From: Cokeromyces recurvatus
Lineage: Eukaryota; Mucoromycota; Mucoromycetes; Mucorales; Mucoraceae
Assembly (NCBI RefSeq): GCF_025118155.1
Contig: NW_026251400.1
Coordinates: 248,001-312,000 of the forward strand
DNA length: 64,000 bases
Direction of reading: 5' to 3'
Shown here: positions 50,272-61,118 of the stretch, piece by piece
Numbering within the stretch: position 1 is the first letter of the stretch
Layout: the number at the start of each line of letters is the position of its first letter
The notes under the pieces: model-generated
Told to the model about the DNA's origin: nothing
Seen by the model: the letters and a program-made list of their open reading frames with translations, nothing else
The model's database searches: none
Translations under genes and position numbers: made by a program

Positions 50272-51731
50272 TTGTGTTTATAATATACTTGATAAATATT
50301 TAGATTTAAACAAGTTTTATGATATATGTGTAAGTATATGAGTATGTAAGTAAGTATATGTGAATGTACGTATATGAGTATGTAAGTAAGTGTTTGTGTG
50401 TGTATGTATGTTTGTATAAATATATATAAATATATATAAAAAATGTATGGTTATATATTTATATTAATATACAGAGAAAAGTAAATAAATAGAAAAGAAA
50501 AATAAATAAAAATAAATATGATTGAAGATAAAATTAAATAATTAAATAGTTATGTGCTAACCAATTGTCGCTAATACATGCAGACTTTGCTTCAATATGA
50601 TGTAAGTGTATGTTTCTTGTTATATAAGGAGGGACTAAAGTATAAAGTCACTTTTCAATAAATTTTATTACTTACTGGTTCTACTTTGAACTTTATTCAT
50701 ATATTAACTAAAGTTGAGTGGATACTAGTCATAAAGAAGAAAACATATCATAAATGACTGTTGTACACTGCAGATCAAAGTCTTTTTTTTCTTCTTCTTC
50801 CTTATAATACATCTATAAATTTACTTGACTTTTACTCTTCTTTATAAATTATAAACACATGTAATCTATTTATTTATTTATATAGATCAGCTTACTTAAT
50901 AAATAATATTTTTCTTTTTCTTACATAATATGCTAGGATTTGAAGATGATGACTCATATAAATAAACTTTTGTTTACTAGGATCTTATTGTTAAATTAAT
51001 AAAAGAAAATAAGCGATAGTTAACATGAACTTAGCAGCATGATATTATTAGTTTACTGTTCCTTTTTTTTTTTTTTTTTGGGTGCTGCTTACATCATATT
51101 TAAACCTTATGTCACAGTTTAAACTGTTACACAAATATGTAACCTATACTATTTAGTTTAAATTGAATTGCAGATGACATTCGTAGTTTATTGAATGATA
51201 TGCTTACATATTCTTTTATTTATTTACCACAATAAAATAAAATAATTTATTTAAAGCTTGCTGCAATTTAGAATCTCTATGTGACCATTTTATAGGCATT
51301 TTAGAAGAGGGTTTCTTATGGTGCAAATGCCAATTATACAAAAGCTTTTTCTAATAAATATATTTTGCACATGTATAAAATATTGCTTATGTTATATATG
51401 CATTTACATAGGTATGTGTATCAACTTTGCACGATATAATACAGGGAGTTTTTTTTTTCTTCTATTACAATATAAACCCTGTTGTGTTGTTATTTAATTC
51501 ATTTTACCTAATCAGGAAATGACATACAAAGCATGAATCTATTTTATTGGATGGAGCGTAAATATTTTACATATATTTTTTTTATTTATTTTATTTTATT
51601 TTATTTTATTTTATTTTTTTTTTCCTTTCTTTTCATACATATCCATATTCATATATTACTGTATATATTTATTTATTTCTTTATATATATTTATATATAT
51701 GCACATATTTTGCATATAAAAGTATAATATT
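50272..51731. other. Intergenic, divergent promoter region
   Basis: AT-rich. Contains (GTAA/GTATAT)n repeats at 50330-50440, a T run at about 51062-51079 and (TTTTA)n at 51575-51620. No gene seen. Confidence 0.6.
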
Positions 51732-53516
51732 ATGAGTTCAGTACCAGCAGTGCCTGTTGTATCTTCAAGACAAAGAATTGAGGATGAAGATATTGATATA
51801 CCTATTCCTGAAGAGCCATATCATGATGACGAAGAACAAGAAAGACCTACTGTTTCAGATGGTGAAGAAGATGAACAGCTACCAGCACGTCAGCATTCTT
51901 ATGAAGCAAGTGTTGTAAGCATACAATCGAATCCTCCACCTTATGAATTGTATCCACCTGCAAAGTCAATATTCGGTAGATTTTTTAATTGGCTAAGAAA
52001 AATTCCTAGTATAAACACACACCAACCTATTTACTTGCCAACAATCAATAATGAAAATAGTAGCAGTGGTAGGTCCATATTTAGTTTTGGAAGACGACAC
52101 AGGAGAAGAGATTCTAGTACTACAGTTGATAATAGTAGTCTATTATCGTCATCGTCGTTAGATTCTGTCTCCTGTTGGTCATATTATTATTATACAATTA
52201 AAGATCGTTTACCCGATATTCCCCGTTTTGTTCTTCCTTATTTTTTAGCTAAATATCGTATTGCTCTTATTAGTATATCTTGCTTCTTATTGGTCTTGTT
52301 TAGCTTTCTCTTATTTTGTTCTCTTTATTTCTCTCCTATCAACTATCCCGACCCAATTTATCCAGATAAAACGACAAACTCAACTGCTCGTTTCTTGACA
52401 CTAAATATTTTTATGCGCCCCCCTCTCATAAAGAACAATTGGTCTGATTATAAAGATGATCGTTTAGCTTACATTGAAAAGTATATTCTACCAGAATATG
52501 ATGTAGTCGCTTTCCAAGAATCTTTTGCTTTTGCTTCAAGAAGAAAGGATCAACTGATTACAAATGCTCGTAACATGGGCTATAATTATCATGTAGAATC
52601 TCCTCGAAAATATCCATGGCAATTAGGTGTAGATGGCGGTTTATTAATCCTTTCTCGTTTTCCTATTCGTCAATCAGATATTATTGAATATCCAAGAGGC
52701 CAACACAGTGATTGGTAATACTAATACTTACACTAAAAAAAAAAAAAAGACTCTTTCTATTCTCTCCCTCCCCCTCCCAATATATAGGTATTCTAACTAA
52801 AGTACTATTATAGGTTATCAATAAAGGGCGCTTTACATGCTTTGATTGAACTTAATGCAACTAGAAAAATGCACTTTTATACAACACATACACAGGCATC
52901 TTATGATTTAAATAATGTTATCAATGAAGATGATACAACCATTCGTTTATCTCAATTTGCACTTTTACACTCATTCATTGCTGATACAGCGATAAATGAT
53001 AATAATCCCATCATGGTTGTAGGTGACTTGAATGTCGATGCAGCTATTCATCCAAAAGGTGTGCCTATTACGAGAAGATTAAACGATAGTTCACCCGAAT
53101 ATGTGAAAATGGTTGATGTCATCAAAGGTACAGGTGTTCTTAAACGTTTTGTTTCTACTGATGAACGCTGGTTCGAGCATCCTTGGAAATTAAATGACTT
53201 GAAAGACATTGTTTATGATCATTATGGTTATCATCCTATTACATTTGGTGATTATAAAATTAAAGAAGACGGCGAAATTATACCTGCCGAAACAGTCTTG
53301 ACAAATTGGGATGTTTTATTGACTGCTCAAAGTATAGATCGCATCTTTTGGTCAGATCGTCAATCAAATATAATTAAACCTCAATTACCTCAAGTTCAAA
53401 AGTTTTGGGTTGAGGAAAATGATCGAATGTCTGATGAAGAGCGTAAAGAAACCAAATTTACACAAATCTCAGGTAAGGGAATAAATCTACTGATTGATCC
53501 TGACATTAACCTTTAA
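51732..53516 (+). CDS. Membrane-anchored neutral sphingomyelinase-like phosphodiesterase
   Basis: Two exons, 51732-52714 and 52814-53516, in phase for 561 aa. A cytosolic acidic, Pro-rich N-terminus with a PPPYELYPP stretch is followed by one TM helix (about residues 176-199) and a lumenal or outer domain of the endonuclease/exonuclease/phosphatase (DNase I-like) fold. Catalytic landmarks: LTLNIFMRPP, VVAFQE with Glu263 binding Mg2+, GGLLILSRFPI, HFYTTHTQ, VVGDLNVDA with the Asp/Asn pair, and SIDRIFWSDRQ. This set matches the neutral sphingomyelinase branch. Fungal Isc1-type enzymes hydrolyse inositol phosphosphingolipids to ceramide, but those have two C-terminal TM helices. The type II topology here is different, so the substrate is left open. 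Confidence 0.82.
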
Positions 53517-53730
53517 TATATTTTAGATCATTATGGCTTAAGCTGTGAAATTCATCTTCTTTAGAAAATAATGTTATTTATATTAAAAAAAAATCAAATA
53601 AAACTACTATGCGTTCCCTTTTTTTTTTCGACTCTTTATGATGCATTAATGAATTGAATCCAAGAAATAATTTTTATTGATGAATTGTATGAATACGCTT
53701 TTTTTTTATTTTTTTTTTTTTTTTTTTGTT

Positions 53731-53997
53731 TTATGTTTCCTTCGTTTTTTCGACACTTTCTCTAAGTCGCCATTCCCATACAGGCTTTGGTAAACCTGGT
53801 TCTCTATTGATTTTTTTTTCAATGACACCAGTTCCTTGAAGCGATTTTAAAACTTTTCTCTTCAAATGTGTTCTAGAAATAAATTGTTCTGAATAAGTTG
53901 GCACATAATTGAATAAGGCTTGTGTTGTCATTGGTCCATTTTTGGCAAGCAATTCTTTAACAATCTTTCCAGCTGATGACAAAGTAGGCGAAGACAT
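53731..53997 (-). CDS. Small winged-helix-like protein, 88 aa
   Basis: Single exon, starting MSSPTLSSAGKIVKELLAKN. The segment GPMTTQALFNYVPTYSEQFISR, then LKRKVLKSLQGTGVIEKK, and a wing-like PKPVWEWRLRE, read like a compact winged helix of the type seen in fungal mitochondrial ribosome-associated proteins. That comparison is tentative and I do not recognise a named gene. It diverges from TRAP1, with starts 205 bases apart, suggesting a shared promoter. The intervening DNA includes a poly-C run at 54055-54063. Confidence 0.7.
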   Translation of the reverse strand: MSSPTLSSAGKIVKELLAKNGPMTTQALFNYVPTYSEQFISRTHLKRKVLKSLQGTGVIEKKINREPGLPKPVWEWRLRESVEKTKET

Positions 53998-54202
53998 CTC
54001 TATTTATTTATATGTTATAGATGTTTATAAGGAAAGAAAGAGGCAATGGTGCCTCCCCCCCCCGGAGATTTTCACAGGAGAATTGAGTCTAGTTGCTGAG
54101 CTCGAAATCGGTATGGCTGGCTTTATCACAGATTTGAATATAATTTCTAACCTTAGCCCTTGCCAAAATGTAATGTCTTGAGATTTATTAAATCTTAAAC
54201 AA

Positions 54203-56698
54203 ATGTTCAAACCTTTGGTTCAGTCGACTATACCCTTAATTAAGGCTACTACTCGAAAAGCTTATAATAGTCAACTAAAGACGATATTGGTAACTCTTTA
54301 AATAAATAAATAAAAAGTGACCCGCTCGATTACTAACCTTTTCACTTCAAATAGTCTTCATCAACTATTTCTCGTACTGCAACTGCCTCCATTGGATACT
54401 CAACTAGTAGACACTTATGGAGCCGATTATATACAACTGATACAACAACAGAGGTATAATTCTATCCTTCCTTCTCGACTACATTTGTGAATTTAACTTT
54501 ATTTATATATATTCCCAATAGCACCAGACAAGTCCTGACGAAGAAATCATCAAAGGATCAGCAGAAGTTTGTGAATTTAAAACAGAAACTAAAAGGCTTT
54601 TAGATATTGTAGCTAATTCTCTTTATTCTGAAAAAGAAATTTTCGTTCGGTAAGTTAAAGCAAGACACTTTTATAATATTTAGCAATAGAGATTGACACA
54701 CTATAATAGTGAGCTTATTTCAAATGCTACTGACGCTCTCGAAAAACTTCGTCAAACACAAGCAACTGAATCAAATGTTGAAAGTGGGAAACCTCTCGAG
54801 ATTAGAATTAGTTTAGATAGAGATAAAAATCAGTTTGTCATTCAGGATTTCGGTATTGGTATGACTTTGGATGAATTGCATGAAAATCTAGGTACCATTG
54901 CTAGTTCAGGATCCAAGAAATTTTTAGAAAAGATGGACAAAGAAGGGAAGAAAGAAAACATCATTGGTCAATTTGGTGTTGGATTTTATTCAACTGTAAC
55001 AAAAAAAAATATATATATGCATATATATATATATGAAACTCTTAAGCATTTATGTTAATTTATTTATTTTTTGGATGAGGTATTTTAGTTTATGGTTGGA
55101 AAGGTAATTACTGTTTATACCAAATCTGCTCTTCCCGGATCTAAAGGTTATTGTTGGATTACACACGGCAATGGTTCTTACACTGTAGCAGAAGCAGATA
55201 ATGTTGCTGTTGGAACTAAGATTGTTATAGATCTTCGAGAAGATTGTAAATTTTATTCTTCTGAACTTGAAATAGATACGATTATTAAAAAATATTCAAA
55301 GTATTGTATAGAGCTATCACATTACTTCCTTTATATGTGTATATTAACTATTTTATAATAGCTTTGTCGGTTTTCCTATTTATTTGAATGGAAAAGAAGT
55401 GAATACCATAGATGCATTATGGACTAAAGATCGTAATAGCGTGACTCCAGAACAGCACCAACAATTTTATCGATTTATTGCAAATGCCTGGGATGATCCT
55501 CAATATACATTACATTTCAAGACAGACTCTCCACTTTCTATTGCTTCTGTGCTTTACATTCCTGAAAAACACATGGAGTTATTGGGTGAGCAACTAAAAC
55601 CTGGTGTCTCTCTTTATAGTCGGAAAGTCCTGATTCAACCTGAATCTGCCGGTATCCTACCCCATTATTTACGTTTTATCAAAGGCGTTGTAGACTCTGA
55701 AGATATTCCCCTGAACGTTTCTCGAGAACTCCTTCAGGATAATATCTTATCTCGTCTTCGTATGATTATGACCTCTAAAGTTCTCAAATGGCTCGACAGT
55801 GAAGCCAAAAAGGACCCTAAGAAATACAATGCTTTCTTTTTAGATTATGGACAATTTATTAAGGAAGGTGCCTGTACAGATGCAATGCATAAACGTGAAA
55901 TTAGTAAACTTTTACGATTTGAAAGTTCTAAAACGGAACCAGGTACAATGATCAGCTTAGACGATTATGCCAAACGTAGTAAAGAAGGACAAAAACGTAT
56001 TTATTATTTGTTGACACCCAAACGCAAGTATGCAGAGGAGAGTCCTTATACTGAAATGTTTAAAAAAAATGGAGTTGAGCTTTTGTATCTCTATGAGACA
56101 GTAGATGAATTTGTTGTAAATCATTTGAAAGAATTTCAGGGCTATGATCTCGTTTCTGCTGATTCTCCTAAGGCTGCTGCCGATCCTATTTTACAAAACC
56201 ATCATGACGATCAAAGTGACATTTTATCAGATAATGATGCACAAGATCTTGCTAAATGGGTTAAGAATACGCTGGGCGATGAAGTTGTTAAGGGCGTCGA
56301 TATTTCTCGTAGACTTTCTTCCTTCCCTGCTATTGGTAAGAAAAGATAATTAAATAATAAGAGTAGATACTAATTATAAGCAATCAACAGTACTTGAACA
56401 TGAGAGCCCTGCTATGAGAAAGATGATGCAAATGATGCAAGGTTCAGCTAGAATGGAAGAACTTCCTCCTACACCTACTGTTTTAGAAATCAATCCTGAT
56501 CATCCCGTTATGAAAGGCTTGTTTAACATACGTCAATCAGATCAAAAGCTAGCTAAAATGGTCATTGAGCAAATATATGACAATGCCTTGTGTGCTGCAG
56601 GCGTTTTGGATGACCCAAGATCAATGATTACTAGATTAAACAAATTGTTAGAAATTACAATTCATACGGTAGAACAAGATAAAAAAGTGAAGACATAA
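54203..56698 (+). CDS. TRAP1: Mitochondrial HSP90, TRAP1 type
   Basis: Seven exons: 54203-54289, 54355-54453, 54522-54649, 54710-54995, 55089-55300, 55362-56335 and 56391-56698, in phase for 697 aa. The N-terminal 65 residues are rich in Ser, Thr, Arg and Lys with few acids, a mitochondrial presequence. The ATPase domain starts at about residue 75: EIFVRELISNATDALEKL with Glu106 and Asn110, QDFGIGMTLDELHENLG, and GQFGVGFYSTFMVG in the lid. The middle domain has VNTIDALWTKDRNSVT and PLNVSRELLQDN; the C-terminal dimerisation domain ends in a basic KKVKT. No MEEVD is present, which fits the mitochondrial form. TRAP1 is a chaperone of the matrix. Confidence 0.95.
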
Positions 56699-59630
56699 GG
56701 TGAAAGATACTTTTCTTTTTATTTTTATAAATATTTATTTAAAATCAAATTATATAATACATGTAGCATAAAATAAATTTTATTGAATATTGATATTTAA
56801 CAAGTATAGACGTAAAATAATACATACAATTAGTTTTCCTATTAGACTTTTTATAATCACCAAAGAGAAAAAAAAAAGAATAGCATCAAATTTTCATATT
56901 AAAAGGCACATTATACGCTATAGAATTTATCCTTATAAATCCGATTGTGTATAGCACTATAAAGTTTTTTTTTTTATTATTGTTAAAAAAGATATTGATA
57001 GCTGTGAAGAATTTGCATTAAATAGTTCATTTGATACAATGGAATGTGTTATTTATCTAATTAACTCTGACTAATTCATTATTAAGAAGTGTTATTTTTA
57101 ATATAAAGAAGCTACTATCTGCTTCTTATTACCTCCTTCGACTAATCAAAAATTTAAATACATTTATGTAGTAAACTTTGTACATTCCTCCAAAATGATT
57201 CGTGTCAATAATTCCTGATTATAATATTGAAGTAATTTATCTCATACAACATTTATACTATTGAATTTGTAGGCTTATTCTAAACTAAAAGAGTACACTT
57301 TAATGATTATTTCAATTACTAGAGTAGAAATAGACCCAAAGACTTCAAATATAACTACTTTTATCTTCTCTAAAAGTGATACAAAAGGTGGATTGCTCCA
57401 GTTTCAATACATTGAACAAACTATCATCATATTCGGTCTCCAATAAATTACATTGCAGTCTATTATTATTTTGATGAAGCAAAATATAAACTTTAAATAT
57501 AAAATTGGATAAAGGAAGAGTTGAGATTATTTATTTTGTTTATACAATATCTAGATAGCTTTTCAGTAAAATAAAGGAGCAAAAAATGTTGAATATTTCT
57601 GGAAAAGAAATATCTTGCATTTATTACTGTTACAGTGACAGAATTGTTATATATGTCAATGTCTTCTTTTTTTAAAAGTAATCGAGAATATTCTTCTTTA
57701 CACTAGTTTATAGAGAGATATTGATTGTTATTACAATATTCTTGGTAGAGCTTTTTAAGTCTTTATTCTTAAGTAAGCCATAACATAATGTATTATTAGC
57801 TAGAGAAGCTTGCTGTTAATCAATTAAAAGAGTCTGTATATTACGTTTACTTATGATTATTTCCTGAGATGTTGATTATGATCAAACACAGTAACTATAG
57901 ATTTATATCTGTATATGCTTAAAATAAGGCTTTTTAGACACTCCGTTATCTTTCTATGGCTTGAGGATCATAATGATGCCAAGGTACATAATACACATTC
58001 ATATGTAAGAAATTATTTCTGATATATGATCTGACTATAATAGTATCAGTTAATAATAGCAAAGTTGTGACTACTACTGTTCCTCCTGTACCTACTACCG
58101 TTGCTTGGTAGAATATAGTCCTAAAACATCATTATTCATGCTACTGCTGGTGTAGTACAAAAAATAAGAATAATTAAAAAAATTAAGGGTTCATTTGATT
58201 TGGTGGGGAACCCTTGAAGTGATTCGATTCCACAGCCTAGGCTTGGGCTAAATATGCTGCGAATTCTAGTCACTCTCCAAACACCCGTGTTACTTTCATC
58301 AGAAATAGAAGATACACATAGGGCTATATTTACTATAAACGCCCCACTTACACCACCACCTCTATTTATACTTACAACTACAATACTACTACCAACACAT
58401 CCTTACTAATGTTAATTATCACTACGCAATACCAGTATTATCTATTACTACTACTACTACTACTAGTACTACTACTTTGACTTGCTTTCGTTTTTTTCTG
58501 TAATCCTTATCGTTGGATTATGGAACAGTCTATAATGTACATGTATGAACAGAAAAAAAAAAGAAGCAGATCCTATACCTTCTATGATAGGAGTTTAATT
58601 GATTACTTTTTCAATGATACCAAGCTTAACTCGGTGAATTTTCTGATATATAAGATTCCCTCTTATTGGACTCGGGTCATAAATTCATGAACTAAGTTCT
58701 CGTCTTGAACATCTCAATATTAATCTTATAAATGCCACTTATGTTCCTCCTCGTACTTTATACCATTTAAGAAGTATTGATAAAAATTCCCCATTTTGTT
58801 ATTGAATATAAGAGTAATTTTTTATTGAACGAATCAGTTTCCAAATGTCAACTGCAACTTATACGTCTTTAGAATACACACGTGTAAGAAGGAAACAGCA
58901 AATACTAGCGTTGAGCTTATTTCTGAAGGACATTTAGACTCCTGACTTGATATCTGTTTTTAATTTAAAAAAATATGATTACAGGAAACAACGCAAAATA
59001 CAAGGATTGAACCATCTCAAATGATGGGTGCTGCTTGAAGACTTTTAATTAAAAGCATGACAGTTAATATTAAAAAGGAGTTGAGAAACTTGAAAATGGT
59101 TTTGTGATAAAATAGGAGAAGGAGAGTATACTAAACTAATTATCAAATAAAAGTTCTCACCAAGCTTCTACGTGATTTTTTGCCGCGGAATAACTATTTG
59201 CTTTATCATCCTTTAAAAAAATATATTATTTGGTACATAATAAATTCCATTCTCCACTTCACGAGTAATATATTAGTATAATTTATGTCTTTTTTTTTTT
59301 TTTTACTTTTTCCCTTTTATCCCTTGAAAGAGTTCCCAGGTATAAATTTCAATTTCATGAACTGATCAAGGTAACTCAATACAGTAAACGTATTATAAGC
59401 TCGCAACAATAAACAAAAAAAAAAAAAAAAAAAAAATAAAAAAATAAAATAAAATAAAATAAAATTGCTCAACAGTTATCTCAACAACATATCCTCTTCA
59501 AATAGAGGATTTTGCGGAGCATAAAATAAAAAATTGAAATGTGCAAAGTACATTTATAACACACGCTTAGATTTTATATTTTCTTTATTTTATCTTTCAC
59601 CTGTCTCCGCTTTTTTTTTTAAGTGAGTAA
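56699..59630. other. Long intergenic stretch, 2.9 kb, with relic-like patches
   Basis: Mostly AT-rich. From about 57950 to 58520 composition is less AT-rich, with Thr-rich decayed reading (SKVVTTTVPPVPTTVAW) at about 58050-58112, an 8-bp perfect inverted repeat at 58185-58215 and (ACT)n at 58441-58480. Around 58685-58790 a short open stretch reads HELSSRLEHLNINLINATYV. No intact gene. Confidence 0.5.
58185..58215. repeat. Short perfect inverted repeat AAGGGTTC...GAACCCTT
   Basis: Eight-base arms at 58185-58192 and 58208-58215 around a 15-base loop. It may be a terminal fragment of a small element; no partner end was found. Confidence 0.6.
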
Positions 59631-61081
59631 ATGTGGCGATCTTGGGTAGAAAAGATAAACACAATAAATAAGCCAAATGAAGAATTTCAGTTAACAAAAG
59701 AGGAGCTTTTAAAGTATGCACATAATATTGTATTAATTTGCACAATAAAGGCAAGTTTGCTTAAAAAAAAAATAGGCAACAGCAACAGCAAACTCTTCTT
59801 CGTGACAATTGGCAAAGATGTACAGATTTATTGTCTTCCGAACAAGTAAGCTCTAATATGAAATGGATACACTTAATATTTAAATTAAATAAATAAAAAG
59901 GAACGCTCGGAGACATTCTTGTTAGATTTTCTTCCGTTGATTTGCAAAACACATGAACAATTTGGTGCCAAATTTACATTCGAGTCTATTCCAGATGAAA
60001 AAGCGTTTATGAGTGTTTTGACCAAAGAACTTATTAACAATATACGCAAGGTACCAGAAAATAAAAATAAATCAGAGTCTAGTCAAGGTATGATATTTTA
60101 TTTTATGCAGATATACGACTTGGCTAATACGTTTGTTAGCATTGATGAATAATTTAAGATCAAAATCACACTTATATAATGTGATACAAACGATTCGAGT
60201 AGTAACATTTGGGCCTGTTAGTACAGATATCTTCATGTTATTACGTATGTTTATTTATTTAAAGCTTTATATATAGGATACTATAGTGAATTTAATGTTA
60301 CAGCAAAGAATTCCTTCAATTATTATCAAATTATTTCGATCATTTATAGACTTGAATTCATCATATTATAAAGAAGAGTATGAAGCTGAGTTGGCTAGTA
60401 TAGATGATACAGTAGAAATTATAACAGATATCTTGAAGCAGTTTGTGCAAAATCAGACTGTTCTACATAGATTAATAATAGAGGATACACTATTTATGAT
60501 TATGCGCATTATGACCGCAAAGCCTATCATTCAACAAGATAATGATAATACCTATATATACTGGAAAAAGAGAATTACTGAGGTTTTGAAAGTAATCGAT
60601 ATGAACAGTGAAGTATGCCAATATATTCATCATCGACGTTGTTGTATAGATTTATTGATTCGATCATGGAGAGAGAAATTATCCAAAGGCTATTTGACAA
60701 GTGTAGATCACCAAGATATTTTAATGGATTTTGATGTTATTTATTACCAACTTTACAAATCAGCTAAAATTCAATTTTTTGGACTATTTGAAGAAATGAT
60801 ACATGCTTCAGGTTATGAAGTTTTATGCAAAATTTTAAAAACAGGTCCATTTAATGAATCTATAACACATGAAAAGGTAAATATGCATAGTAGTCAAATT
60901 ATATCTTTTTCTTAATGTTTAACTTTTGGCATTTCATAGATAGATATTATGAATAAAATAGCTAGTCTCAGTTTCGTAGGAAAAATTAGTCCAATACCTT
61001 CAATATCTGATGGACTCCCTTACCAGCATGAAGGTAAATAGAAAAGAAAAGAAAAAGCATTTTCATATAAGCTTAACTTTA

Positions 61082-61118
<37 letters not shown>

